64,000 nucleotides of DNA from Kingdonia uniflora (GCA_014058105.1 JACGCM010000003.1:682001-746000), one strand, 5' to 3'. Positions 22,589 through 34,582 are shown, counted from the stretch's first letter. A program made the numbers and translations. The notes: generated by a model from the sequence alone, not told the origin.

Positions 22589-22708
22589 AGTGGATTTAAT
22601 ACTTAATAAATACCTCCCTATATTATTATCTTTATTGCTATTTCTAAACAATTCATATAGCTTTAATTGATTGTTTTAGTATAATTTAGTATTATTTGCT
22701 ATTTGTAG

Positions 22709-23348
22709 ATTGCAGTAAAGGAGATTATCGCAAAGAATCCGCAATCTAAATATCTTGATGTTGACCATGATATTTTAGTTCAAGTATTTGGTAAGGTGAA
22801 AAAAGGGTGTGTAAATTTTAAGGGTCCAGATGTAACCAAAAAGTTTATACAAAGTACCGAGCTTTTGAGGGCACAAATTATGGAAGGTAAGGAATCCTAT
22901 ATTAATTTGGAGAACCTGTTTTTACAATACAAGGTTGAAAATGATGCTAAGATTGATAGTTTGAGGGACATGGTAACATTTCTTAGATCATTTGAACGTG
23001 TTGCGACATCTACTGCTAATGTTGATAGATTACGGGTATGGATTAATTATGTAGTTTTTCTCTTAAATTGTTTTTTTCTCTAATATCAGTACCACATGAT
23101 CTACACCTCTTTTATGAAAAGAGGCAATTGCTCATTTTTTGAATTTGCACGAGCATATTGTGGCATCTGGGAGGGCGTTAGTAATTCCTGGTTACCAGGA
23201 AAGCGAGGACGCGGAATATGAGGTTATTGTTGATATAATTTTTGAGCATGGTTCCCCGGTCTTTGGTCAACGTAGGGTTTTCTTTGACGAGCTTTTAATT
23301 GACACAAAAATCAAGAACCCGAGAATTCTTTTACGTTTTGCCTATTAG
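22709..23348 (+). pseudogene. second CACTA gene, 3' exons
   Basis: Exon 22709-23034 reads VKEIIAKNPQSKYLDVDHDI then LVQVFGKVKKGCVNF, the typical block following the AEK motif in Transposase_24-type proteins, and ends at a GTATGG donor. A further exon around 23127-23348 reads EAIAHFLNLHEHIVASGRAL, continues to an open frame and stops at TAG 23346. These exons are intact, unlike the transposase. They complete the gene that starts at 17.7 kb. Confidence 0.7.
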
Positions 23349-23469
23349 GTGATTATTCTTCCTAACCCCTTCTACATTTTTTAAAATTCTTTTCTTTATC
23401 CATTTATCAAGTATAAGTATAATGGATTTGACCTTTATATTTATTTGTTATCTTAATTTTCTTGTAGGT

Positions 23470-23670
23470 GCTTCCGTCGTTGGATTCCTTACTTTTGTAT
23501 ATGCTCATAAGGGATTGAAGATGATTCCTATTCTTGGATATGTTATTCCTTACTTTTGTGGATGCTTATAATGGATTAAAGATGTCTCTAACTCTTGGAT
23601 CTGTTATTCCTTACTTTTGTGGATGCTTATAATGGATTGAAGACGTTTCCTATTCTTGGATCTGGTACTA
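23470..23670 (+). repeat. 61-bp tandem repeat, three copies
   Basis: CCTTACTTTTGT recurs at 23487, 23548 and 23609, exactly 61 bp apart, with the rest of the unit (GGATGCTTATAATGGATT..AGA..T) conserved. It lies in the 3' UTR of the second CACTA gene. Confidence 0.85.
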
Positions 23671-23984
23671 CTTCCGTGCTTATTGTCCATATTATCTTTA
23701 TTGTTTTGTTCTTTTTGGTATGTCCATGATTTCCTTTTGATTCATTATAGGGAAGATGTGTATAGTTTTCTTTTGAATTGGTATACATATGGACAATGTA
23801 CATGGATTTTTGTTTACTAATATTTATAAATGAAACTAGTTATTATGAATTGCCTTTTTTGTTTATATACATTTGTTCATAAGAGAAAATGATAGGTGCA
23901 TCGAGAATATTATAGATTTTATAGGTTTTTACTGAATTTTATTTTTGAAAAAAAAAGCAAATAAAAAGTAAATTGTTATAAACT

Positions 23985-24521
23985 TAGGCCGTGGCAAATT
24001 AAAGAACTGTGGCAAATTTCAAAGCATTTAACTCAAGCTAAATCCGTAGCAATATTATTAACCACGGACTAAATTAGTGACATATACTGTGAATATGTCT
24101 GTGACAAAATAATTGTCACGGATAAATTCAGAAGTACAATATATGACAACCATTGATTTGATCTGTGGCAAAAAAGTGCCGCACCTATTTTACTAGAGAC
24201 CTCCACCACGGACAATATTTGTGGCAAAATAATTGCCACAGATAAACTTTGTAGTACAATATATGACAACCATAGATTTGATCTGTGGCAAAAAAATGCC
24301 ACACCTATTTTACTACAGAACTCTACCACGGACAATATATGTGGCAAAATAATTTTCACAGATAAACTCTGTAGTACAATATATGACAACCATAGATTTG
24401 ATCCGTGGCAAAAAAATTGTCACACCCATTTTACTACAGACCCCACCACACCCTTAGTCCGTGACAAATAACATTTTACCACAAACTAAGTCTGTAATAT
24501 TTTGTTAAAATTGGTGTAGTC
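23985..24521 (-). repeat. right terminus of the CACTA element with 120-bp subterminal array
   Basis: CCGTGGCAAA-type motifs occur in both orientations throughout. A unit of exactly 120 bp is repeated: AATT(G/T)(T/C)CAC(G/A)GATAAA begins at 24111, 24231 and 24351, each followed by GTACAATATATGACAACCAT. The end is TTGGTGTAGTC at 24511-24521. Such arrays bind the accessory transposon protein and help pair the ends. Confidence 0.85.
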
Positions 24522-24524
24522 GAA
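24522..24524. repeat. 3-bp target site duplication GAA, right copy
   Basis: Matches GAA at 7180-7182 and abuts the right terminus. Confidence 0.75.
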
Positions 24525-25620
24525 GATCTTACTAACCACATGGAAGTGGCCAAGTTGAAGAACTTTCGTCTTATCCTCACTGTTTGTGAATTTGTGAAAA
24601 ATTAAGTCCAATCTTTGAATTTTCATGGTGAGGTCTCCCTTAAGCTCCTAACTTTTGGTAAAACATTCTTTAAGAAAGTTCAAAACAACCTTACCTCTAA
24701 TAAAGTGACCTACCAAGAGGTTGTGCTCCATAGGAGTTTTCCGGGAGAAGTTCATAGACTTAATTTTCATCACTCTTTTACCATTTGAGATTAAGGGTGG
24801 AATGTGTGGTAGGCTTTCCATTCCTTTAAATTGAGGGAACAATGATAATTGATGACTAGTTAAGGTACTTTTACTTCTTTAACCTTGCCTTTACTACATT
24901 TGCAATTATACTCAAAATGGTCTGGTGTGTGTCTACATTGTATCTTACAAAAGAATTTGCCGAAGTTGGGGCAGTGAGCTAAACACATAACTAGTCATCA
25001 CCATCATGGGTCACCCCATGAAGAACTTATCTCCCTCTTCGATGGTTTTCTTTGTAGCATTCTCCTCACCTCCATCAGTAGTAGAGCCTACAACAGCTTC
25101 CCCTTCAATGTTAGTGGTTGAGTTACCATCCCCTCTCTTGTTTGTACCATCTATAAGAAATTAAATCCCTTCTACAGGTGCATTTCATAGTTCCTTGGCT
25201 TGGGTACTGTTTCCTCCCCCAAATTGAATACTGCAGACAAGGCTACTATTGTTTGGTACAATAGCTTTCTTAGACCCATTTGAAGGCGACAAATAATTTA
25301 GTATTTTTTGAATAGTAGCTTCATTTTTAGCTAAAGCTTTGTTTACCTTTTTTTTTCAATTAAATACTGAATTTCATGAAAGGACATACCTGGGTTAAAT
25401 GATATTTTGTTGATGATAGACGGTGTTGTAGCCTTGTTGTTGTTATCACCATCATCTCTCCCGACTCTTTGAGGCACCTCTATTTCTCTAAAGCCTTTTA
25501 AGGATGCTTAAATAGATTTTAGACACCTCACTATAGGCCTGGATTAGGACAACATCAAATGGTTGAGGCAAAGCATCACCGATTCAATCTTATGGATGCG
25601 GGGGACTGGAGAGCCTCCTC
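24525..25620 (-). pseudogene. LINE ORF1, 5' half, interrupted by the CACTA insertion
   Basis: On the minus strand the sequence next to the CACTA end reads in the LINE ORF1 style (KIQRLDLIFHKFTNS-like, then HFHVVSKIF with frame corrections) and joins directly to IRELRSFIEYDLK on the far side of the element at 7179. Upstream parts (25.0-25.6 kb) are Ser/Thr/Gly-rich and polar, as in plant LINE ORF1 N-termini. Several stops and indels are present. Confidence 0.6.
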
Positions 25621-25925
25621 GGCCTACTAGGGCGGCTTGTAATTTTTATAAATGTTATGTTATAGTAGTTGCAACCTAACAAGATTATTGTACCACGAAT
25701 GTAATATGTGTCGTGGATCTTACAAAAGGTCCGTTAGGATGAGAGATTAGAGAGGTGTTTAAAAAGGGGTTTAAACAAAAGCCTGATAATATCCCTGACT
25801 AGAGTTGAAAGAGATCTTTAACTGCTAACTTGCATCGTTCAAAATCCAAAGGTTTCGCTAACAAGCATAGAGTTAGGTGGGAGCAAGTATCATGGATATA
25901 GTCGATGGATGGAATTGCCTAGACA
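25621..25925. other. no gene seen
   Basis: AT-rich sequence without a frame. It may be 5' UTR of the minus-strand LINE or a junction between elements. Confidence 0.3.
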
Positions 25926-27050
25926 CTCTAGACCTCATTGAAGCTAGTAGGATTCTTTTACTATGGGACCCAATGCTATAAGTATTACTGATGCCAATAT
26001 TGATGCCCAGTCTATTACAGTTAATGCTAAATGAAATATTATCCCCAATTTTATTATTACCACTATTGATGCCAACACAAACACTAGCACTAGAAAAGAG
26101 TTATGAGCATTTCTCACTACTATGGCCAGTAATATTAATGTTCCCTGGATTATAAGTGGAGATTTGAACAACATTTTGTATGTGCAAGATATAGATGGTG
26201 GAGGGGATATAAGATGTTTTGATCACTCAGGCTTGGTTGACTTTGTGAGAAATAGTAACATTATTAACTGCAAATCTAATGAAAAATACTACACTTGGTC
26301 CAACAAGAGGATTGGAGAAGATATGATATACACAAAGATTGATAAAACCATGATTAACTCCATTTTGACTGCCTCAATACCTCGTACAGAGGTAAACTTT
26401 CCTAACCTTGGGGTTTCTGACCATTCTGCCATGATAATTAAGCTCTATAATCTACCCTCCATTGGGGTTAAACCTTTTAATTTTCTTAACCACTGGACTA
26501 AAGAGAATGATTTTCTGTAAGTAGTTGTCAAGACTTAGGGCACTAGTATTGAGGTTAACCATATGTACATTATGACTTCTAAACTTAAATTGGTGGAAGT
26601 AGCCCTTAAAGGTTGGAGTACTATGTCTAAATATACCAACCTTGAGGACCAAATCAACAGTGTTAGGAAGAAGCTTGATGATACCCAATCCATATTTCAT
26701 AGCAACCCTCAGAATAGTATCCCTACTAAAACTAAAAGAGGGGATCTTAGAAAGTTTGTTCACCTAGTGAACACAGATAAAGTCTTTAATAGACAAAAAT
26801 CTAGGGTATAATGGCTTAACATAGAGGAATCTAACACTGGGTTCTTTCACCAATCTAGTAAGGCTAGAAGAACTAGAAACAACATCAACACTATCAACAT
26901 GAATGATGACCAGATCACTGAACCTAATAAGATTGGTGAAAAGGGGGTTGAGTACTTTAGGAGTATTTTAGGCACTGCTTGTACTAACACCAGTAATGAT
27001 AGCTTACATTATGTTACCTTCAAACAGATTAATTAAAGTATAAAGCAGAG
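25926..27050 (+). pseudogene. LINE ORF2 fragment: endonuclease domain and linker
   Basis: The plus strand reads INVPWIISGDLNNIL (the GD.N motif of APE-type endonuclease), GGGDIRCFDHSGLVDFV, YYTWSNKR, DKTMIN and GVSDHSAMII, the SDH motif that ends the nuclease domain. Linker sequence follows (ALKGWSTMSKYTNLEDQINS; ESNTGFFHQSSKARR). It breaks off before reverse transcriptase. Stops at about 26518 and 26809 and earlier frame breaks make it a pseudogene. It lies opposite in orientation to the neighbouring LINE ORF1, so it is probably a separate insertion. Confidence 0.82.
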
Positions 27051-27740
27051 TTTGGATACTCCTGTTAGTAGGTATTGAAATTTCTAACTACTTGAGATTA
27101 ATCGATTTCGATCAATTTAAGACAAATTTTCAAGGTCGCTAATCCTTGATATTAAATTTTCAATAACAAAACCCTGGCCTAATTCAAATCAATTCTATAA
27201 TCTAGTGTTAGCAAGTAATAGTCAATAAGTAACGATTATCAATGCACAATTTTAACCCTGTGAGAAACCATTCTCAGGAGTAAAATCCACAAGTTGTTGT
27301 CGAATCCTTGACAACTAAAATCCACTATGATCAAAGAGAGATAAGAATTCAATCACTTACAGTCTCGATAAGCACATCCCATGGTTACCTCTCTTCTAAT
27401 TGAGCATCTTGCAATCGATTATTTATTCTCGAAACACGTCACTTCAATCTCCCACCAAAGCTTCCAAGCTTAAAACTCACAAGCTTACAAATCAAAATAT
27501 GGTTTTTTAAAAATCTAAGATCAATTCAAGTTGAGGTTTTATTCTCGTTGAATCTCTCTTTGAATTCTCTCTTCTCTCAAATATCTCAAGCCCTTGAAAA
27601 AATTATTTCTGGAAGACTTGGTTTGAAAATAATAAAGAAACCTTTTATGAAAGAAATCTTGCACTATGTTCTAATAAACTCAAGAGCCTATTCAAATAGA
27701 GAGGTTTTTACCTTGTCTCTTCGAATAGGATAAAGCCATA
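27051..27740. other. unassigned non-coding segment, possibly an LTR remnant
   Basis: No sustained domain-bearing frame. It contains one TTCGAA (27720-27725) beside TTCAAATAGAGA, recalling the TTCGAATAGA units of the two LTRs described elsewhere in the window. The evidence is too thin for a firm call. Confidence 0.3.
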
Positions 27741-30700
27741 ACACTTTAATCTTAGAAGCGTGCGCTCGCGTATCAGCTGCCTCAGCTTCAAGCACATTTA
27801 CTTGGAATTGTAAGTCTTTTACATTCTTACCTTCCTCCTATAATTCTGCCAGCAATTTTAAAATTTGAACTCGAGCTGATGTAAACTCTGCTCCCTGCTG
27901 GCTCACTTGCCTTGAGCTACCTGTAAATTCAGCCTCTTTATTTCTTATAATTTCTCTTAGCTCCTCTAATTTTCTTAGTCCGTTGGCTAGATTTGTTTTT
28001 TTTTTTTTTTTCTGTAGATCCTCAGACAATCGAGCTCCAACGTCTCGCTCTTTCACCATCTCCACCTTCGTTTTTTTATATTAATTTAGTAGCACTTTTT
28101 AGTGTGACCTGACTTGAACTTAGCTCAGTGTTTAGTTGTTCATTATAGCGTCACACTGACTTTGAACAACTACCAATTCCACCTGTCATCATAGTTTATA
28201 TTCATAAACAATTCGATTGTACCAACAAATTACATCTCATAATTAACAAGTTTAAATCAAAAACATGGTTTCTGAGTAATATCGATACAATGTTTCATTC
28301 ATCATCACAGAAAACAAATGTCATTTATCATTAATAACAGTATATAATGATTTAACACATATGCAGGGCCGGTAAAGAAAACCAAGAATACCCTATTTTT
28401 GATTCTTCAAGGAATGAGAAGACTACCCTTTATCCCTCGTACTCTTTATGTTCGTTAATTATACGTCTATTAGAGTGGCAAAGGTTACCACCTCCTGCAG
28501 ACGTTGTTTACGCTGCGCTTGGGGTATCAGGCTTTCGACCTCCTTCTCACCCCCTTCTGAAGACGATTCCCTCGACCTCGGAAAGGGTTTGCCACTAACA
28601 ATTTCTCTATCACCTTTGGTAAACCAAATGCTCTTAGCCTTGGAATTTTCCACATCAAAATCCTTCCCATATCCCGTCATGAACTTTCTAAATTTATTAT
28701 CTTCCATATATAGTTCTCCCCCATAAAATTCAAAAATACTGTTTATATGACGCTCATGATCTGTTTGAGTAGCGACTTTTGCTCACGATGGATATTGATA
28801 ATCCTTTAATGTTATTTCCACTTTATGTAGCCGCTGACGTGTATCTTTCCACAATACACCAAAAGCCCTCAAATCTGCTTCTACCTTCATTCGAATAACC
28901 ACTTCTTTCGACAACCGCATTGCTAATGACATTTTTTGCTTTACATTTTGCAATAACTTGTCCTGTAACCTATTAAATGCACCCTCTAATCGCTTTTGAA
29001 CCTCTATTTGCTCTTTCCTTATCCTGAAAACTACAATTCTCATAGGCCTTCGATTCTACATAAAGCCAAACGCATCAGATAAAGGTTCTACATCATCCGA
29101 TAAAACAGACACACCAGCTAGAGCTGAACACTTTCTCGCCTCTAAACTATGACGATTACATATTTCTTGAGCCAAAAACATAACTCGAGCTGGGTCTGGA
29201 ACTACACTTCTCTCCTTCAAAAGCTTTACATAAGCTTCTTTTAACATTCGTTCACTATCTACTTCGACCTCAAAATATAATGTTAGAGCTATTAACATAC
29301 TTTGACACCTACCTTATCACTCGTGTCGTTAAAACAAGTCAAATCTTTTGGTTTTCGAACTAATAACCCCCTTTCCTCTTCCTTCCTTAACACCTCATCC
29401 CTTCCTATTTTTATCTTAGCATTTCTACATTGAAGATCATATAGCTCTTTAAAAGTTTTCTCTGAATTCAACTTAAAATTCTTTTTCTCATATTCAGTTT
29501 TATTAAGTACCTATTGAATACGAGCCACAAAATCCTTCGCTCTACTCAACGATCACTACAGTTTGGAGTTCATTTTTCTCAGTCACTCTATATCCTACAA
29601 AGAGTACAAATATGTTGTTATAATACATACATCCAAAATAAAAATGTTTTAAATCATCACTCAAACTTCAACATATATAGAACACTATCACTTCAGTATC
29701 ACACGAACTATATAAATCATAAATAGAATACCATAGAAGGTTTAAAGATTCTTGCTGAGCTCTACCTCAGATGGAAGATCCAATATTTGCCTAACCGGAT
29801 GGCTTGGATCAACACGATCATAAGAAAGATCCAACGTTTTTTCAGCTGCTCGGACTGGTTCAGCACTCTCTGGTGGAAACTCTAACACCTTCCCAGGAGA
29901 AACACCAGTGTCTACCATTACTTCCTCCCGAGCCTCTGAAGGGAACTCTATCTCCTTGTTCCTTCCAACCTGGCCTAGCTCCATATCAGCTGGACTCAAT
30001 CCAAAATCATAATAGGATTTAATGAAGTGCTTTAGTTCAACTTTCAGGGCTTTAACCGATTTTGACATTACATCATCATGGGCCACCATATCTGAGTATT
30101 TTGTTGTGAGCTCTACAACCGTTTTAGCCTCTTCAGCTATCTGCTCCTTCTCTAGCTTGGGCTCAGCTTCTAGCTCCTTTACACGAGCAGATTGTTCTTC
30201 GAACTTCTTCAAGCTAGCATATTAAACTTTAAACCTCGCTGTAAGAGTCCCAAACTCCTGGCTCTTCTATTCCAAAAACTTTTTTGCCCTCTTAAGCAGC
30301 ATTGAGAGCTGCTAGTACAAGCATACAGAGTTAAAATCAGCACAACAATTCTCAGTCCGAATAAAAAAATAATTAAAGACTTCCAAAAACAAAAAGTATC
30401 GCAAAAGTATGTTCGTAATACTCTGTATCGAGGTTCTCCAGATCCGTCCCAGCTATCGAGCAGTATTTTAGCTCCAACTCTGCCATCTTAGTTGAGGCGT
30501 GAGGTTTAGTTCGAGAACTACCCTGTTCCTCATGCCTTTTTCTTTTTAGTGAGGACTTCTTGACCTCAACAGGAACAACTTCAAGATTTTCAGCTGCATC
30601 GCCAGTTAAAGACTATGCGATCTTTGTGTCGTGACCGCCCTCCCGGTGATAGAGGAACTCTGCCAAGATGGTCTCATGGGCCGCCGAACATTCCGTTTAG

Positions 30701-31306
30701 TACTCTGAGATACAAGAAGTGGAATACTAAGAACATCAACAACAATTAAGATAACTTTTCCCTCAGCCATAACTCATTTCTCCTGAGCTCGCCGAACCTT
30801 GAGAACTGTAAAATCTACCATTTTTTCTCTACAGATACCCAACTCACTGAGTACCTATTTTGGCTCGTATAGATCTCAAGTAACACAGTCAAACACGCTA
30901 GTCTTATCTGACGTGAATAAAGGCTTGGGCTCTGCCAAAACAAGGAACACATCATTAAGTAACAGATCGAAGACAAGTATAGTTTATTTGAAAATTGGTC
31001 AACATTACTTACTCGAATTATAATACCTATAGTTGAGTTCGAGCGTCGGTTCATCTGGAACCTGTATACATTTACCCTCTGCCCACACAAGGTGGTCGTT
31101 CCATGGTCTACCCGCAGATTTAAAATCAATTTTTTTTGGCCTAGCTGAATCACTATACAAGTAACCACTATTTCGATCTTCGACATATTTCCATTTATAA
31201 AACTTCATCACATCTTTAGCTTCGAACTGCTTCGTAGTCCATTCCTTCCTCCATTTTTCATTCAGTACCTTACATACCCTCACCATTTCATAAACATTCC
31301 TATTTA
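27741..31306 (-). pseudogene. decayed coiled-coil gene, relative of the Tat antisense ORF (3' part)
   Basis: Minus-strand pieces: 31005-31306 (VYEMVRVCKVLNEKW..GRPWNDHLVWAEGKCIQVPD), an intron at about 30932-31026, a basic region near 30.5-30.9 kb, a coiled coil at 29742-30212 (ARVKELEAEPKLEKEQIAEE), then further Glu/Lys/Arg-rich pieces at 28783-29298, 28459-28707 and 27838-28065. The layout of a globular part, short intron, basic stretch and long coiled coil is the same as in the plus-strand antisense gene at 32.9-36.9 kb. Many stops. The 5' part continues beyond the inserted Tat element at 43870. Function unknown. Confidence 0.5.
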
Positions 31307-31311
31307 ACTGG
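31307..31311. repeat. 5-bp target site duplication ACTGG, left copy
   Basis: ACTGG directly precedes the LTR at 31312 and recurs at 43865-43869. Confidence 0.9.
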
Positions 31312-31802
31312 TGTAGTGACATGTTTTCTAAAAGGAAAACCTTCGCCAATACTTGTTCGTGAGGATTACATAATAAAGAGCTAACAACCAAGATTTTATG
31401 TGGAAAACTTAGTAGAAACTGAGAAAAACCACGACCTCGAAAAAGATTTGATGTAAAATCTAGTAGATGCTAGTTATTACAAGTTTTCAGAGTGTTGCTA
31501 GTGACTAGGATAGAGAAATGTAAGACTTTTGGTCATTTAAAACCTATTCTCTGCCTGTATTTATAGTATATATAGGCAGTTTACAAAAGAACGAAATAGG
31601 CTTCTATTCTGGGGGTAGTGGGCAAACTTTACAGATCTCTAGTAGTTCCTTCTTGACCGGGCTTCAACGGCTACTCTTAGTAAGTCGTGAACTCACAAAA
31701 TCTTCTAAAATGTTGTACTGTCTTTGACTACAGTGTGCTGAGCTGTCTTCGACTACAGAGTGTTGGCTTATTTTTGTTGAATCTGGGGAATATGATACTA
31801 CA
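31312..31802 (-). repeat. 3' LTR of the Tat element
   Basis: In minus sense it starts TGTAGTATCATATTCCCC (31802 downward) and ends TGTCACTACA. It is 491 bp long. A TATA-like TATTTATAGTATATATAGG lies at about 31557-31577 on the plus strand. Differences from the other copy are mostly transitions. Confidence 0.93.
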
Positions 31803-31816
31803 ATCGCCCCATTCTC
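31803..31816 (-). other. polypurine tract of the Tat element
   Basis: In minus sense GAGAATGGGGCGAT directly precedes the 3' LTR start. It is the usual position and form of the plus-strand DNA primer in Tat elements. Confidence 0.8.
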
Positions 31817-32890
31817 GACAGAAGTACTTGTAGCTGTGTCGAGAAGAAAATTATAATTTGAAGGAGTTGCCGAATATTCTTAGAAGTTAACATATGTTAT
31901 TACCGAGGTCAAGGTGAACTGTATCTGGTACTGGTGTTTCCGAGGCGTATTTAATGTGGTTCATGGAATGTAGTTAAAGGATGCTGGGCATAAATAAGAG
32001 GTTTATGGAAGGTGGATGGTGGTGTTTTGTGGAATGAGCTCATCCCAAGTATGGTTTATTATGTGGTTTAGGGTTGAAGATGGTGAGTATTCCGGTAAAA
32101 ACTGGCACAGACCGAGAGATGAGAAATTGTTATGTGATCAGATCAGAGCATTAGGGTAGGAATAATGATCAAACAGAGATAAGTTGTGTCTATTGGAAAT
32201 AGTGGTATCATCATGCAGTTGTGAAGGTAATGTATGGTATCAGCGGTGGGGTGAAGGGGTAACTGCTGGTGTTGTTGATAAAGATTTGAAGCTTTGATGG
32301 GCGTCCAAAGATCTTACTCGTGTGAGTTGCCTTGTAATTTTTTGTTACCTTTTTCCTGCTGAAGCATCTCTTTAGAAGTTCAGTGACTTGAGAGTCATTG
32401 AGCTACGAGGACTAGAAAGAGGCTTTAATGTCCGATTCTGAGGAAAAGCAAACAACAAAAATAGTGACATGTCGAAAGAAGTTAGTAATAGCAGATAAAT
32501 TATAATGGAAGAAATATTAAGTATTAGAAATAAATGTACTCGAAAGAGATAGATGTCGAATGTGATATTTGAGAATGTAATCGAATGAAAGAGATATCGA
32601 ATGTAAAAAAGAAGTTTATGAAATAAATAAATATGTGTTTGTTGAATTTATTTGTTTCTGTGTATGTTATCGAATATGAAATATGATTAGAAAATTGTGA
32701 TACAATTTTGTCGAATATTACCTTGTGTGTAAAGTCGAAGGTAGTTGAATGCGTGGGGCCAATGATAGATTTTGAGGTTGATTGATTGACTCTGATTGTG
32801 TAGAGTTTCAAAGTATAATAAATACAGGGGAGTTTTGTATTAACTGGAAGGTGTATAAATAGATGTTGTTGTTTGCAGATAGATGCATTC
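31817..32890. other. untranslated region between antisense gene and 3' LTR
   Basis: No sustained frame. TCGAA-containing words are frequent from 32.5 kb. It should contain the promoter of the antisense gene; no clear TATA box can be singled out. Confidence 0.4.
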
Positions 32891-34544
32891 ACCCAAAATG
32901 GTGAAGACGAGAGCTCAGGCCCATGATGGGGTGTTTTAACGTGTGCATGCAATGCACCGGGTGTTGTTCAACCAATATTTTGGTTCACGGAGCGTGGAAT
33001 GACATTTTAATGATCTTGAGGAACCGGATTATGAAGGGATGAGTGAGGCAGAGGCGAAGAAGGCTGAGGAAGAATTTGAGTTTCGTGTGAAACTTCAGTT
33101 TTGGCGTTCTGCTGAATGTTGTGGTGGCATGTGGACTCGAGCAAAGTTGTTGGTGTAGAGGGAAGATGAGGTGGTAGCGGGGGGTTTATAAAGGGTAAAT
33201 GCTTGAGATGTAGGCTTTTGGTACTGGTAAATGTTTGGCAAAATGTTATGTATGGAAAAAATTCAGTATGTTTGATGGAATGTTCTTTTGTCGAATGTAA
33301 AATGTACGTGACAAACTTTGGGAAATAAAGATTGTGTTTAAACGAATGTTGTTGAATAAAATGATAGGCAACTAATGTCGAATATAATCCCATAAGTATA
33401 GGAATTGGTAGGATAGTATGAATAAAGGAACTTATATACAAATTGAGTATGGCAAGATGTGGTCCATTAGGTGATGGTATGAAGTATAATGAAAATGATG
33501 TAAATCAGCCATTGGAAAAGATGGATCGTGCACTGATAGATATAAATGTGTCTGCAGAAATTCTTTGAGAATTTGAAGGATTGAAGTACGAATGTAGAGG
33601 TTTATTAATGAGGAGAAGATTAAGAATCAAAGAAGCCGAGAAAAAACGCATGAGGCATTATATTCGAGGAACTGGACGGTCACCAAGTGGTGCGATGAAC
33701 AGTCATGTATGGTCTATAAATATGTCAGAGGTAGGTGACTATTCAGTTTATTTGCAAACTAAATTTTTTTTTGAGGGAGATAACTGTTGTTGCTCATCGC
33801 TGAAGTGGTTAGATACGATTGCTAAGAAGGAGATTTGTGTGTTGATCGAAAGGGCGAAGTAAACAAAAGTGAGGGATACAGAAGCTGCACGGAAACAAGG
33901 TTAGTGATTTTCCCAAATTGTTTCGTAGGTTGATACATTGGTTATAGATTAATAGATAATGTGTAATGAATTGAAAATGAATGAGATATGTCCAGGGATA
34001 AGAAAGTTAAACTATTCGTAGGTCTGTTAATTTGATATTGAAAATTCTGGGTGGCGGTGATTCTGAGCCACAAAATTCTGGTTGTCAAAAGAAGAGAATT
34101 GGATAGGAGGAGAAGTAAAAGAGATTGGGGAAGGGTGCTATAATTACGGCGCAGTGGGAGAAGATAGTGGTGAGGTAGCAAGATATGCGGAGAGAGTTAG
34201 GATTTTGTGGTTATCGCCGGATTTTTTGCCGGAGATAGGAAATTCGTAAAATGGAAATAACTATTTTTTGGCGGGAAAAGTTGAAACGTCTTCGAGAAGC
34301 TATTAAGATTCTTGTAATTCGACAAAAAGATATAAATTATCGAGTTATCGAGGTTACTAATGAAATATAGAAAAAACATCGAGAACTGAACAGATGGCTA
34401 TTGAATGAAAAATACTAAGATGAATTAATTTATATGAATTAGATCGAGAACTGTGTATAAGTATAACTGTAAATAATAGTAGCAGATAGTAAAGTGAATG
34501 AGTTGTTGAAGAATTATCTCGACAATGATATCTTTATGAACATA

Positions 34545-34546
<2 letters not shown>

Positions 34547-34582
<36 letters not shown>
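34547..34582. repeat. AT dinucleotide microsatellite
   Basis: About eighteen AT units within the antisense-gene region, probably in an intron. Confidence 0.95.

Larger units (their letters stand above)
18190..22708 (+). other. 4.5-kb intron of the second CACTA gene, filled with captured DNA
   Basis: The donor GTAACATT starts at 18190 after ..GAAAAGGTG, and the acceptor TATTTGTAG ends at 22708. Joining the exons in phase gives AEKVIAVKEIIAKNPQ, which matches the uninterrupted family pattern (AEK..xxVKEIVxxNP). Between them lie the plasmid-type RNA polymerase, mitochondrial-like spacer and WNK kinase fragment, so all of these sit in a single intron. The splice sites are inferred from protein continuity. 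Confidence 0.7.
7183..24521 (+). mobile_element. 17.3-kb CACTA (En/Spm-type) DNA transposon with captured DNA
   Basis: The left end reads GACTACACCAA and the right end is its inverse (TTGGTGTAGTC), flanked by GAA on both sides. Subterminal copies of GTGGCAAA and its complement occur at both ends, dense at the right. Inside, on the plus strand, are a TNP2-like transposase (13.2-16.9 kb) and a second transposon gene (17.7-23.35 kb). The flanking sequences join into one LINE ORF1 when the element is removed, which supports these boundaries independently. The first base is G at both ends instead of the usual C of CACTA. It carries at least four blocks of foreign sequence. Confidence 0.85.

Noticed and set aside
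23470..24480. CRISPR-like repeat arrays
   Set aside because: The 61-bp and 120-bp units are contiguous tandem repeats without unique spacers, in a plant nuclear context.
7183..24521. Two or more separate DNA transposons instead of one
   Set aside because: The outer flanks fuse into one LINE frame and share a 3-bp duplication, and the second gene's exons lie on both sides of the cargo, so one element is the simplest reading.
32524..32952. Minus-strand frame of 142 residues
   Set aside because: Lies in the untranslated part between the antisense gene and the LTR; compositional shadow without recognisable motifs.
33007..33441. Minus-strand frame of 144 residues inside the Tat element
   Set aside because: It overlaps the antisense gene on the opposite strand, is His/Thr/Pro-rich by composition and shows no gag-pol or other domain.
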